Below, in pieces: positions 21,117-32,269 of a DNA stretch of 64,000 nucleotides (position 1 is the stretch's first letter; every line of letters begins with the position of its first letter). Below the pieces are notes generated by a model. It had not been told where the DNA came from. It ran no database searches and saw only the letters and a program-made list of their open reading frames with translations. The DNA is from Psettodes erumei (taxonomy: Eukaryota > Chordata > Actinopteri > Pleuronectiformes > Psettodidae): NCBI GenBank assembly GCA_016785225.1, contig JAFBJZ010000641.1:257501-321500 (forward strand). Direction: 5' to 3'. Made by a program: the position numbers and the translations under genes.

Positions 21117-22826
21117 GTATATACTGTTCTAGACCCTTATTTTAATCCCCATGCTTTTCTTTTGTTGTTTGAAATGTTTGTGTTTCTCAATCGGTTCCTC
21201 CTCTTCCTCCTCCTCCTCCTCCTCCTCCTCCCCGTCCCTCCCCCCCTCTGTTTAAGTTGTATTTGTAAACCGACCCCTAACTTGTTTCTTCATCGACAGG
21301 AGATGCCGGCGAATGTGTTGAAATGTGTGTTTTTCCCTTCTTTTCTTTCTTTATTTATTATTATATATATATATTTTTTTTTCCCGATGCCTGAAAATAT
21401 TAACGGGTAATTAATGCAGGTGCAGGCGAGTCTTTTATTTTTCCAGCCGTACGCGCCGCCGTATTAAACCGCGTCGCTATCTCCAAAGACACACATCAAT
21501 TCACCTAGATACAGAAAGCCGGCAAAAGGCCCCTAATGCCTTTATCGGCCCCATTATTGACGATAGATCAGATCAGCCGAGTGGCGCTCAGAAGCTTCAG
21601 AGCGCCGATAACAAGTCTTTCATTACAGTTATTATACAGAGATCCTCTTTCACTGGGTTGCATCATTTATTTTATCCGCTATCTGGCTGTTTTATGCAGC
21701 CGCCGTGTTATCTGCTCGGACATGAAAGGCGGGGGAGGGGGCACCGTCAGAGCACTTTAAAAAAAAAAAAAAATTTTTTTAAAAGCAGTTATCTCGCTCA
21801 GGACGCTTTCATGTTCGCTGTCGCCGCGCGTTTTTTAAAAAAAAAACCACATTACGAGGCTCAGAAGTGCAGTTGAAGTGGCCAGATGTTGGACAGGAAG
21901 TGCAGTTTGAACGCCTGCTGGCCAGAGCTGAGTCATGTGATTTGTAAGGGGGGGCAGGCGGCCATATTTCCACACGTGGTGAACAGCAGCGCCCGAGAGC
22001 GAGAAGCCAAAACGAGACGTTTGCAGGCTGATTAGTAGCTTCTTTAGGGGGGGAAAAGAAAAAAAACAAAAAAACAGCAGGTAACTTTAGTGTTTTTAAG
22101 TTTAGTCTGGCGAGCGGCGTTTTGGAATAAACCGGGCGCATCGCGGCCACATGACAGGCCGGAGGACGTTTATTTAGCCAGACGGTTTATGGCCCCGTGT
22201 CATAAAACCATCTCACCCTGCCCTTGCGGCCGGCGCGGGTTTCTCCTTTCTGCCTCGGCATCCCAGGCGTCCCGTCGCATTCGGGCCGAGCCCAGAAAAA
22301 CCTAAAAAAACGGAGAAGCCGGGGCGTCGCCGTGAACTGGAATGGCGTCCGCAGATAAGCGACCCCTCGCAGCCTCGCAGCGCCTCCCTCCAGCCCGGCC
22401 TCGGACGTGTTTACTCCTCCGCCGCGCCTCCTCTCTCGCTTGTTTGCTTTGCAGTAGTTTATTTATGTCGTATTCATCGGCGTGGCGCGCGGGCCTAAAA
22501 TAAGTAGTTGTGGTCGAGTTTCTCCATGCCTTAAACCGCGGGAGGGAATTTCCATAATGTCGGCCCGCGAATGCGAGCGCACTTTCTCATCCCCGCTCGC
22601 AATTTGAATAAACAAATAGCCCAAAGTCGTAAGTCAGGGTTGGATTTAGTGCTCCGTGATGTCATTTTACTCCATGCCATCCAATTCATCAGAGTTTTCC
22701 CCTCGACGTTTTTTTTTTTTTTTGCTTTTCTCCTGACTTGTGTAATTTGTTGTGGCGGCGGGACGATGCCGGGCCGACGACTCACGCCCTCTCCCCCCCC
22801 TTCTCTCTGCTTTGTGTGTCCGCCAG
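21117..22826 (+). other. zeb2: intron 9 of zeb2
   Basis: A 1.7-kb intron with CTC triplet (about 21199-21229) and short TA runs near its start, A/T homopolymers at about 21759-21785, and an otherwise complex, moderately GC-rich remainder. No exon was seen besides those annotated. Confidence 0.85.
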
Positions 22827-23398
22827 GCAAGAGGCCGCACCAGTGCCAGATCTGCAAGAAGGCCTTCAAGCACAAGCACCATCTCATCGAGCACTCGCGC
22901 CTGCACTCGGGCGAGAAGCCCTACCAGTGCGACAAGTGCGGCAAGCGCTTCTCGCACTCGGGCTCCTACTCGCAGCACATGAACCACCGCTACTCCTACT
23001 GCAAGCGGGAGGCGGAGGAGCGCGAGGCGGCCGAGCGGGAGGCCCGCGAGAAGGGCCACCTGGAGCCCACGGAGCTGCTGATGAGCCGCGCCTACTTGCA
23101 GGGCATGACGCCTCAGGGTTACCCGGAGCTGGCCGAGCGCGAGGCCATCCTGAGGCGCGACGCCGTGAACGGAGGGATCCGGGAGGGACGCAAGGAGGCG
23201 GAAGGAGCGTACGCCAAGATCGGGCGCAGGGACGAGGAGTTCGAGGAGGAGGAGGAGGAGATCAAGAGCATGGACACGGACCCGGACACGTTGAGGGACG
23301 AGGAGGAGAACGGAGAGCACTCGATGGACGATAGCTCGCTGGACGGCAAAACGGAAACCAAATCGGATCACGAGGACGCGATGGAGGACGGCATGTAA
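22827..23398 (+). CDS. zeb2: zeb2 exon 10: zinc fingers 6-7, acidic tail, stop
   Basis: The exon opens GKRPHQ and encodes finger 6 at 22844-22906 (CQICKKAFKHKHHLIEHSRL then H), the linker SGEKPYQ, and finger 7 at 22928-22987 (CDKCGKRFSHSGSYSQHMNH). The segment RYSYCKREAEEREAAEREAR follows, then LEPTELLMSRAYLQGMTPQG and an acidic tail with EEFEEEEEE, SMDTDPDTLRDEEEN and DHEDAMEDGM before TAA at 23396-23398. The acceptor is CGCCAG ending at 22826. The stretch between TPQGY and the EEFEEE run is the most diverged from mammals. Together with finger 5 this is the second DNA-binding cluster, needed for high-affinity paired-site binding. Confidence 0.97.
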
Positions 23399-23590
23399 CC
23401 GGCGAACGTTTTCAGAAGGAGAAGAAAAAACACAAAACAAAACAAAAAAAAAAAAAAAGCTTCCCACCTTCAAAGTTTTAAGTTTCTCTCTGTCTTTCGG
23501 TTCAGTATTCTTACCCGCTCGGTTTAAAACACCGTAACGTGCACGTGCCTGAAGCTTCCGGGAAGCTTTCTCTGACTGACTCCTCGGCGG

Positions 23591-23687
23591 CGGGCGAGGG
23601 CGGGGGGCGAGGGCGGGGCGAGGGCGAGGGCGAGGGCGAGGGCGAGGGCGAGGGCGAGGGCGAGGCGAGGGCGGGGGCGAGGGCGAA
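23591..23687 (+). repeat. zeb2: GGGCGA-type minisatellite in the zeb2 3' UTR
   Basis: About 15 copies of a 6-bp GGGCGA unit, with a few GGGGCGA variants, lie about 200 nt after the stop. GGG runs spaced by three bases give strong G-quadruplex potential on the transcribed (RNA) strand. Confidence 0.93.
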
Positions 23688-23934
23688 GACGTCCGTCTGC
23701 CCAACAAGACTCAAAAAGTCCAATCTGGAGGAGGCGTGGGTTTGTGAAATAAGCTGCATTATGCAAACCGAACAATGAAGAAATGAATACATTTCAAAAA
23801 AATGTACAGTACTAAGGCCTAAAATGTGTGTGGTGCTAACCTCCTCAGATAAACCCCCTGTGTTCCATAGTATTTATAGCACAACTAGTGACTTGTACAA
23901 ATTGCACTCCGCTTCTATAATCAAGAACAAAAAT

Positions 23935-23940
23935 AATAAA
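23935..23940 (+). terminator. zeb2: proximal poly(A) signal candidate of zeb2
   Basis: An AATAAA in an A-rich context, about 540 nt after the stop. Its use would leave one of the four CAGTATT sites in the short UTR. It is less certain than the distal signal. Confidence 0.4.
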
Positions 23941-24026
23941 AAGTATTGCCTATGTATATATTTATACAGTGTTGGAAAAAGAGCAGTAGTGTCTGCACTA
24001 CAGTCCTTCGATATTACCTTTGTTAT

Positions 24027-24068
24027 CACCTACCTACCTACCTACCTACCTACCTACCTACCTACCTA
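24027..24068. repeat. zeb2: (ACCT)n tetranucleotide repeat in the zeb2 3' UTR
   Basis: About ten ACCT units, directly downstream of the miR-200a-type site. Confidence 0.95.
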
Positions 24069-24447
24069 CGGTGTCGTCTTTAGTTTCCGCCCCGGACATC
24101 TCCCGCCGGACTGTTTCAGGCCTCTCCAATCAAGTGAAGGAATTCAAAACAAATTGTTTTTTTTTTTTTTAAACCCAAAAAGAAGAAAAAAAAAAAAAAA
24201 AAGAGAGAGAAAAGAGGATGAAGTTTTAAAGAGACCTTCGTTTTAAGGGAAAATACAATTTATGGAAAGATGGTAACGGGTTGTGGGGGTAAAAAAAAAG
24301 TGAAGGACGAAGCCTTTGTAAGGTGTTTTTGATAAGAAAAAAGAAGCCTTATATGCAAACCTTTTAACCTGTGTGTTTTCTGCAAGTGCCACCCTCGTAT
24401 TGTGTAAAAGGAAGGTTGTTTTTATTGTTTTTTTTTTCCACCAGCTT

Positions 24448-24568
24448 CAGTATTAAGAAATGGTTCATCGTTGTTCTTTGGAGCACCCGTGTCAGTATTA
24501 AGACTTATAGGCAGCAGTTCCTTAGTTTACATTATGTTGTGCAATGTTTTCTTTTCTCTGTCAGTATT
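24448..24568 (+). promoter_or_regulatory. zeb2: cluster of three miR-200b/c/429 seed sites
   Basis: CAGTATT occurs at 24448-24454, 24493-24499 and 24562-24568, each followed by A, which gives the 8mer-type match. Spacings are 45 and 69 nt. A fourth copy is at 23503-23509. This matches the known mammalian arrangement of multiple miR-200 sites in ZEB2. Confidence 0.8.
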
Positions 24569-25098
24569 ACACCAAACCATTTTTTTTTTGAAAACAGCAA
24601 ATTGCATTCATTTTATTTGTAGGTTGAAAAAAAAAAAAAACATTATTTATGTGGCCCATTTTATATTTCCTAATTTTATTTATTTCATACTGTTGTGTAC
24701 AGTACTATAGTTCTTCAATATATAGATATATTTTAGTAAAAAGGAACATGGTGTCGATCATAGGGGCAAATTTTACGTAAAGAGAGCATTTATTGTGTTT
24801 TGAAACATTGTGAAATGCGAAGTTTAATCTTATTTTATTTTATTTTCCTTTATTTTCCAGTTACTGGAAAATTTCCAAATTTGGGAACTTTTATACAATT
24901 GTGAAAACACTGTATTTTCGACTGAAAAATTCCACTTTCTTCATCTTTGTTTCTTTTTTTAAGCTAAAAAAAAATGAAGAGGGACTGTTAAATACTATGT
25001 ATGATACCATGACTGAAGAAGAATCTTTCCTGAAATGTCTTTGTAAAAGTATTATTGAATTCTTAATTTGTAATTTCTCTTGAAAATGACCCTGCTCG

Positions 25099-25104
25099 AA
25101 TAAA
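25099..25104 (+). terminator. zeb2: distal poly(A) signal of zeb2
   Basis: An AATAAA at the end of the AT-rich UTR. GC content and texture change within 50 nt downstream. Cleavage is expected near 25115-25130. Confidence 0.75.
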
Positions 25105-25125
25105 AGTAGCCAAATTACAGAGTAC

Positions 25126-25397
25126 CAAACCGCTCGGAGCTTCCTGTTTATTCGCAGGGAGCGAAAACGTGGATCTCAGGTAATTCCCACCCGCCTCCGC
25201 GTGTCCCGATGATCCTGGGAGCTTCCTCGTCGTGGTTCCAGGGGAGGGACGAGACGAAGAGCGGGAAGCGGCGAGAGGGCAGAGGTGGGACGGCGGGCGG
25301 GCGGAAGCCTGGAAGGCGAGCGTCCACTCGTAGGCGTGAAAAAAACCGGGCCCGGTCGCAGACTCGCTCCGGGCCGGATCGGCGGAAAGAGCGAAGA

Positions 25398-25429
<32 letters not shown>

Positions 25430-28354
25430 GAGGAAGAGAATTGACGGATGGGAATCGATGCTGATGAGAAACAAAACTTCTGCACTTATTCGGACTCCTG
25501 CCGGAAATACTCGCCCTCCGAATGTGCGTTCATCCGCCACTGAAAGTAGTTCCCCCAACAAGCCGGAAAAAACTGAAATATATTTTTGCAGATTTTGGGA
25601 TCCGGGGCGGAGGAGTGAAACTTTACTGGGCGCTGACAGGTGGACTCCAGCGGCGGGGGTCCTCTCCCGCTGAAGGAGACGCTCGACTCCATTAGCCGCC
25701 CGCGCCGCGCTACGCACATTAAAAGCAAACATCAAAAGGCGGCGAGATGAAAGCGCCAAAGGTTGAGCGAAGCCAAACATCAGAACGCACTTTGCATATC
25801 CCGATTTTCCTATCGATCGGCGTTGCCGGGACGATCGCTCGCGGACCGGCTCGCAGATAAAAGAGGGGGGGGGGGTCTTAAATGATTAGCCGATGAATCT
25901 GATAATGTGCTGTGAACCCGCCCGGACAATTACGCATGCGAAAAGATGAGCGCTCCTGTCAAGACGAGCTGGGGGTTTGCCCTCTGGAGTATATCGCTAT
26001 CATTAAGAGAGAAATTTCAACCTTCCTCCACTTTTACATTTTACATCTATTAGACTTGCGTGCGAGCTCCAATCCGCCTGCTGCCTTGACTTCACAAGCA
26101 AACTAATAGGAAGGTCAAAGTTCGAGATGGATGTGATGAAATATTCCTGCAACCCCGGGAATAATGCATGCAGAGGGTGAATTGCTGAATTAGGAAACGG
26201 GGGGAGAGAGAGAGAGAGAGAGGATTACATTCATTAGTTCAAATAGAAGAGAAACCGGAGACAGACAGAAGACATGACGCTGGTTTTTAGTTTTGTGTTA
26301 TCTGAGGACGGAGCAAATCATCCCTTTATTTTCCATGAATTCCAGTTGTCACTCCGTGAACAGCGGCTGATAACGGACGCTGATCCAATCTAATCTTACA
26401 TTTGCTGATCAATACCGTCTCCCGGCATTAGCCCGGGCTCCGTGGACGAAGGCTTTTAATTGCAATCAGGCCTCATGATGGTTCCCCCTCCATTGATTTT
26501 TTTTTTTCATGCACTTAATATCAAAAAAAGCGTCGATCGGACGCTCGGTTCCCTTTGAACCAGACTCCACGGATGATTTTACATCCACAGTTTTTACGCT
26601 TTCCCGTTCCCGAGGCGAACTCTCGGAAACCCTGCAGGTCTCCGGCGATTGTGATGTAAACCGGCGTACGCGGCGTTTAAAAAGGGAGAAAAAGCAACAA
26701 CAACAACGCGAGCGTGTAGTGGTAATTCATACGAGTGTCATGCGGCCATATGCCCCGGCCAGATCGGCGGCGTGTTTTGGACAGCTGAGCTCCGATGATT
26801 CACTGCCGGGCCTCGCACAGAGCAAAGCTAAGTGTACGTTTGGCCCGGGGCGACTCCGCTGCCTCCACAGACACACCGAGGAGCAGAAATCCACTCATTT
26901 GTGCCGAAAACACTCCTCCCGTCTTGTTTTATTCATCCTCTCTCCCGTACCTGCATCCCTCATCCACCCGGAGACACACACACACACACACAAAAAACAC
27001 AAACCCACAAAAACTCAGTTGACATTTGTGGTTGAAGGAGCGAGCGGGGTTACGATATGGAAAAAAAGGGAACATCAGCAGCGAAATGAAGACGTAAGGG
27101 GGGAAAAAAGATCACGCTTTAATGCACAAAGTAAGCGTGATAGAGCGTGACACGGCGTCGGACTGAAAATAGGTCTGAGGTTTGGTTGCAGCGAGGGATT
27201 TGTAGTGTGTTTTTTCCATGTTGAAGGTCTGGAGAACACATCAGTCCCCGGTTTTTAAAAAAAAAAGAAAAGAGGGAAGGGTTCTGCCGGTCGTCCGGCT
27301 GAGGAGCGGCCGGAGATCCAGCTGACTGGGGAATTTTCTTCCCATCAGAGGTGGATGACACCCGGGCGATGAAGGTGAACTCCGGGCCGGAATCCAGCTC
27401 GGAAGAACGGCCCTCGGTCCCCCCGCCGGTGCCGCAGAAGGAGGTTTTGGCTGAGGCGGAAAAGTGGAGGAGACTCTCGCCCTCTTGACCTCATTAAATT
27501 ATTCACATATCCCCATATGCCGGGGCACATGAAGGACGGGCGCCGGTAGAGAGAGCGCGCTCCTCGGACCTGGCGCTCGGCGAGAGAAAGTTCAATGACA
27601 CGCGGGGAGGAAAAAGCGCAAGTGACCGGCAGGGATTAGCCAATCAGAGCGTCAGAAGAGCGGCCAGCTGTTCGTTCTGGCCGGAGCGAAAAGGGCCCCC
27701 GAGCAGGTGGTGCGGGGCCGGTGCCAGCGGTGCTACAGAGGAGGGGAAAAAAGGCGAGGGTGGGGGGGGGGGAGAAGACGATGAAAGAAACTCGTCCTCG
27801 CCGAAATGCTTCTCACGCATTATCGTCCGCAGGCCTCCGGGGACGCGGCATCGTCGCTGTCCCTGCTTTGTCCCCGAAAAACGAGCCGGATAGGATTTAT
27901 TCGCGTTGCAGGACGGGGGGGAAGGAATTTCCGAAGCTGAAATAAGAGGGTGGAGGCGCGACAACGGCCGAATGATGGAGGGAGCGCTGTTTGTTTGCAG
28001 GGACAGTGTGAGTCCCAGCAGCTGCAGAGCGTCACAAAGGACAACAATGCTCCGGCCGTCGTGACGGTGCTGGTGGTGGTGGTGTGGTGGTGGTGGGGGG
28101 TGGAGGTGGTGGGGTCGGTGCACCGCTGAGATGCCGGGCTGCTCTGCAAAGACACCCCCACCCTACCTATAGTTTAGTTCATTTTCCAGGGGCCCAAAGT
28201 AAAGAAACGTAAACTAATGCTACACAAAGCTAGCTTACAAATAAAATAATAATAACCCTCCTGTGGGAGAGCCCCCTGCAGGCCGACACGCTGCACTACC
28301 CTTTGTATAAATAAAGTTTTTTTTTTAATACGTGTTTTTTTTTTTTTTACATAG
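25126..28354. other. intergenic stretch downstream of zeb2
   Basis: No gene was recognised. It holds an AAG/AGA run at about 25398-25428, a G run at about 25865-25875, (GA)n at about 26206-26222, a short (CA)n at about 26973-26990 and a GGT-rich tract at about 28069-28111. One 45-codon open stretch follows a CAG at 27346-27348. Frames that look long are on GC-rich, CpG-rich sequence without family features. Confidence 0.7.
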
Positions 28355-28413
28355 CTTCCTGTGGAGCTGCGTCAGCTGACGTCCTGCCTGCAGAATCCAG
28401 CAGGAAACTCACT
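28355..28413 (+). other. candidate exon (unknown transcript)
   Basis: A 59-nt segment between a strong acceptor (T-rich tract then ACATAG at 28349-28354) and a consensus-like donor ACT|GTGAGT at 28413/28414. Two of its three frames are open. There is no homology I can recognise, so it could be an exon of a non-coding RNA or a decoy. Confidence 0.25.
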
Positions 28414-28470
28414 GTGAGTATGAACGTTTGTGTCTCCGTGATGAGGCCGAATGTTTGCCAGGTGTGACCC

Positions 28471-28473
<3 letters not shown>

Positions 28474-28534
<61 letters not shown>
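28474..28534. repeat. (GT)n microsatellite, 61 bp
   Basis: A pure GT array. It is paired at about 120 bp distance with a (CA)n array of similar length (28658-28719), so the two are inverted relative to each other. Confidence 0.97.
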
Positions 28535-28536
<2 letters not shown>

Positions 28537-28656
28537 GCGCCTGCGTGCGGCGTCAACTTTGACGCGGTGACGTCAACTTCCGCTTTCTCCCTCCAGTTGT
28601 TTGATGGTTGGATGAACGTCTCTGCACTGAAACATGTGAAACCGAGCCCGGGCTGT

Positions 28657-28657
<1 letters not shown>

Positions 28658-28719
<62 letters not shown>
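28658..28719. repeat. (CA)n microsatellite, 62 bp
   Basis: A pure CA array followed by ACAAAC variants. It is the complementary partner of the GT array at 28474-28534. Confidence 0.97.
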
Positions 28720-28723
<4 letters not shown>

Positions 28724-28924
28724 AACACAAACAAACACACACACGCTGAAAAAGGCAGCATGTTTTGTTTTTTAAATCTTGTGTTTGGCCTTTTTATGAG
28801 TGTGATTTTTCAGCATCATTCATTATTATTATTATTATTATTATTATCCATTGATCAGGTGAGGTGATAAAAACAGGAAGTGATTACTTGATGATTTCTG
28901 TCTCTCCTCTCTCTCCGCCTGCAG

Positions 28925-29047
28925 AGAAGACTCGTCACGCGACGACAGCGGTTTTCCCTCCACGTTCCAAAGGAAATGATCCGTCCGTCCGTCGGTCCGT
29001 CCATCGGTCCGTCCGCCATGCCCCCCCCCCCCAGCTCCCTCTGAGGG
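28925..29047 (+). other. candidate exon (unknown transcript)
   Basis: A 123-nt segment with a pyrimidine-rich tract and CCTGCAG acceptor ending at 28924, and a strong donor GAGGG|GTAAGT at 29047/29048. It contains a TCCG-type short repeat and a 12-base C run, which argue against a conserved coding exon. A spliced non-coding transcript is possible. Confidence 0.25.
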
Positions 29048-29989
29048 GTAAGTGATTATGTGTTTTGCCGATGCGTTTGTGGGGAATCTTTTGATATGCA
29101 CAAACACAGATTCTAATGCGGCTTTTTTGGGGGGCTGACGGCTGATTAGGATGCCGGCTCATGGCCGAGTCCGCGGGGCCCCAGCTGGGAGCGGGGAACA
29201 TCGCTCATTACACGTTTTCTAGAGGTGGGGTGAGGATGGGGCGGGCGGGGGCGGGGGTGGGGGTTGGAGCTAATTCGCGCAGCGGCGCAGCATGCCGGTG
29301 TAGGTGTAATCATATCATTCTAAATCACCGGTCAGTTGCACGCCCGCGAAGCCTCGGCTCGTGCCAGAGGGCCGGCTGGAGCCTGATTAAAGCTGGGCCA
29401 AAGACAAAGTGACACGTCCTTAACCTCATCAGAGGAGACATTAAGCAAACCATCACTTACCCGTCAAGGTGCGAGGCTCGCCCCGCTGAGACCCGCAGCC
29501 CTGAATGGATTTCCAACCTTCTCCCCGTCCTCTTTTTTTTTTTTTTTTTTGTAAATTAGAGCTTTTCTTCTCAGGGAGCCGCATGCATTTTTTATGAAGG
29601 CACGGCGGCCGATGGTGGATGGCTGCCTGGGCGTTCCCATCACTAATACACCACTGTCCTCTTGATTTAATTAGACGCCGGGCCCCAGCGTTTTCGACAA
29701 GGAAATATCTGCTCTAATTAAGCGGTATACTTCACCAGAGAAGGGAGAGACGCGGGGTTAATGTGGTCATGAAAAATCCATGATTTCGTGCCCTTTGCCC
29801 TCCTTTTTTTCTTCTGTTTTTTTAACATTTTTTTTTCTTGTGGCACGTTTCCCAAAAATTTCAGGCGAATGAACTTCAAACACGTCCTTTCCTTTCTCTC
29901 TCTCTCTCTCTCTCTCTGTGTTTTCGTCTTCCAAAAAAACCCCGCACCAATTACATTTTTTTTTTTTGTGTGGTGGGTTTATGATTATT

Positions 29990-30310
29990 CATGCTGGTGA
30001 GACTCGCGGGCCCTTAAAGGACTTAGCGCTGTTTTTGTACGCTCTCACTGGAAACAGATAATGACTTGAACCTTTTGCGGTCCAACCTTCCTGCTGAAAA
30101 GGAATGAACGCGGCGTTACATGTATGTAATTTTCTTAAAGGGAGCGTTGCCTCTGTAGCCTGCAGGGATTAGGCCCTAATGACAGGAGTTAATTATATTA
30201 AGAGTAATTTTCAAAAACAGTTCGTGAACCGCAAATTATACTTAAAATTGCTCCTTAATGCTCTTAACTGTAATTAAATTGCCTAATATCTTAAGAAAAT
30301 GAGCACGTGG
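29990..30310. promoter_or_regulatory. candidate conserved non-coding element
   Basis: A non-repetitive AT-rich stretch dense in TTAATT, TAATTA-like and CCTAAT words, including CTAATGACAGGAGTTAAT around 30176-30193. It stands out against GC-rich flanks. It is called by texture only. Confidence 0.35.
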
Positions 30311-31563
30311 GACAGGAGTAATGGGGAACTTTTTCGCCAGTTCGCCGGTTTTACGGTCCGCGGGCGAAACAATGCGGCGTCTGCGGCCGAACCCGAACCT
30401 CCTTCGCTTTCGCAGAACCCGAGGTTTGCTTCTCGTCGTTTGTCGGGTCTGCGCCGCAACATTAATCTGATTAAAGGCCACCGAAATGAAAAGAACCAGC
30501 GCGCTGGCGCAGGCGGAGATACAGCTATCGTCTTTGTCCGCGTCTGATTTTTTTTTTTTCTTTTTCGTAGTACGGGAATGCTTGGCACCGCCGATCACGT
30601 GTAATGCGATATAATCTAATTTAATGTAATCACGAAGGCAAAAGCCTCAAAACGTCAAAAATATGCAATTGTGCGTGAGGCCCAAATGTTTCCCCGATGC
30701 CGAGATGTTTGCTGCTGTTCTGCCAACGGGTTCAGATAGAAAACCTAAAGACCTGGAGTCGGCGGTGGACGGATCCACATCCTGCAGAACGTTCTCCCGG
30801 GAACTCGCCGCACTTTTTTTGCGTGACGGCGTTCGCCGGCCGCTAAACGCAGGAGGAGGCGACGGGGGCCGAGCGGCGCTCGCCGTGACTTCTCTCCGTC
30901 TGTGTCGCAAAGACTCGGGGCTTGTGCCGCTTTTCCAAAACGCCTCCGCACAACAACTCCTGTCCTCCGTGGAATTAGTTTGTTTTTTTTCCCCTCCCCT
31001 CCTCTTCAAGCCGGCGAAACCTCGACACGTAAAGTGAAAAGTGCTTGAGCTGTTGTGCGGTTTAATCCCCAAAACGGTCGACGCCGTGCACTTTTTTTTT
31101 TTCTTCTTCTTCTTCTTCTCTTAAGCGTTTTCTGAGCTCGACAGGAAGGGGGAAGGAAACGGGAGAATTATGTGCATTTGTCTGCCCGTAATTAGGTGTA
31201 TTTCTTCCCTGAGTTTTTATTTAATGATTGGCTTTTACAGCGAGGACCAGTACTTTTTTGAAGTGTAATGATTCTCCACTCAGGCGACTTAAAAGGTGGA
31301 GGGGAAGGGGGATGAAGACAGGAGGGGGGGAAAAAGCTTTGAACAACCCTTAATCTGTACAAAATTTAGGTTTGCCTTGCTTTTTCCAGATCAAAGCCTC
31401 ACGAGAAAGTATTATTCAATCATAACTGGTATGTTAAACCAGCAAAATGCCATTGTTGAAGTACTTACAGGAGGTTTTTCACCTCAGAAAGAGAAGGTTT
31501 GGAGGCTTTCCGAGTCATGCCATTTGTGCAACTGTGCATATTAAATCTGCCTGGAATTTCATG

Positions 31564-31566
<3 letters not shown>

Positions 31567-31606
<40 letters not shown>
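31567..31606. repeat. (TG)n microsatellite, 40 bp
   Basis: A pure dinucleotide array. Confidence 0.95.
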
Positions 31607-31610
<4 letters not shown>

Positions 31611-32269
31611 GGGCCGTTTTTTTTGCTCCCGTGCACGAAAAACACACACTCGCGGTATCTTCCATCTCCGCCGTGAAGCCAGACCCCCCTCGGCTTTTCT
31701 CACTTGTAATCATGTCCAAATTTGCACAGGAAGGCAGGGGGAAGGGGAGAGCCATGTGAACTTGTGTGGGTGTTTTCTGTTTTTTTTTTTTTCTTCTTCT
31801 TCTCTCTCTCTCTGACAAAACCCGCTTCTGATTACCACCGATCTCCAACGCCCAAGATCCAAATCACCTTCTGAAGCCTTTTAAAAAGCTCGAAAAGATT
31901 TTTTTTCCTCCCTGTCCTTTTTCAACTAAAAGTGAAGACTGGGCTCGGGGAAAGGAGAAACACTATATCTGCCAAGTAACAAGTGCATAAAATATAAACG
32001 TAAAGAATGCGGGGAAACAAGTCCTCGCTGGCGGGAAGCCTCGGAGGTAATTGGTAAACAATGAGGAGAAGAACTTACAGGAAGACGAGGTCACAGAGGA
32101 ATACTTGAATGAGTCCAGTCATCTACCAAACGCTTTTATTAACCGAACCCAATCATTGATGCTTTGCCAGTAAAATCAGAAAGTAAACATGTTTAAAGTC
32201 GAGCGTCATTAATATCACACGTTTTAAAAAAAAATAAAATAAAATTGAAGCACTTCTCTCTTTTATCTC

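Larger units (their letters stand above)
1..25125 (+). other. zeb2: zeb2 gene, exons 3-10 and 3' UTR (5' part lies outside the window)
   Basis: ZEB2 is a nuclear DNA-binding repressor. It binds paired CACCT/CACCTG sites through two zinc-finger clusters and recruits CtBP; its roles are in neural crest, neurogenesis and epithelial-mesenchymal transition (known for the family). The window shows eight coding exons at 7355-7606, 11387-11455, 13264-13452, 14250-14464, 17245-17353, 17569-19591, 20936-21116 and 22827-23398. All have GT donors and AG acceptors with matching phases. The coding total is 3610 nt, about 1203 residues after allowing for one missing base in exon 8; human ZEB2 is about 1214 residues including the first coding exon. 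That exon (start codon, NuRD-recruiting N-terminus) was not found here. Exon 5, 8 and 9 content fits ZEB2 better than ZEB1. The a or b paralog is undecided. Confidence 0.95.
23399..25125 (+). other. zeb2: zeb2 3' UTR
   Basis: About 1.7 kb follows the stop. The first part is GC-rich with a GGGCGA minisatellite (23591-23687). The rest is AT-rich with many ATTTA/TTTTA words. miR-200b/c/429 seed matches CAGTATT lie at 23503, 24448, 24493 and 24562, and a miR-200a/141 seed match CAGTGTT at 23967. A Pumilio-type TGTATATA lies at 23953-23960. A proximal AATAAA is at 23935-23940 and the distal one at 25099-25104. Repression of ZEB2 by miR-200 is established in mammals; use here is inferred. Confidence 0.85.

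Noticed and set aside
22667..23707. 346-codon open frame on the minus strand over exon 10 and the 3' UTR
   Set aside because: It is the antisense shadow of the GC3-rich zeb2 exon and of the GGGCGA repeat (Pro/Arg low complexity), with no family features.
24027..24068. ACCT array considered as a ZEB-binding cluster
   Set aside because: The ZEB core is CACCT and only the first unit has the preceding C; the rest read TACCT, so it is better treated as a simple repeat.
28069..28111. GGT-rich tract considered as a coding repeat
   Set aside because: It is low-complexity with mixed GGT/GTG units and no supporting frame.
30663..31037. 124-codon + frame containing RKPKDLES, recalling a short GTDC1 motif
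   Set aside because: Only about six residues agree with what I recall of the protein, flanks do not match, and no convincing exon boundaries are seen.
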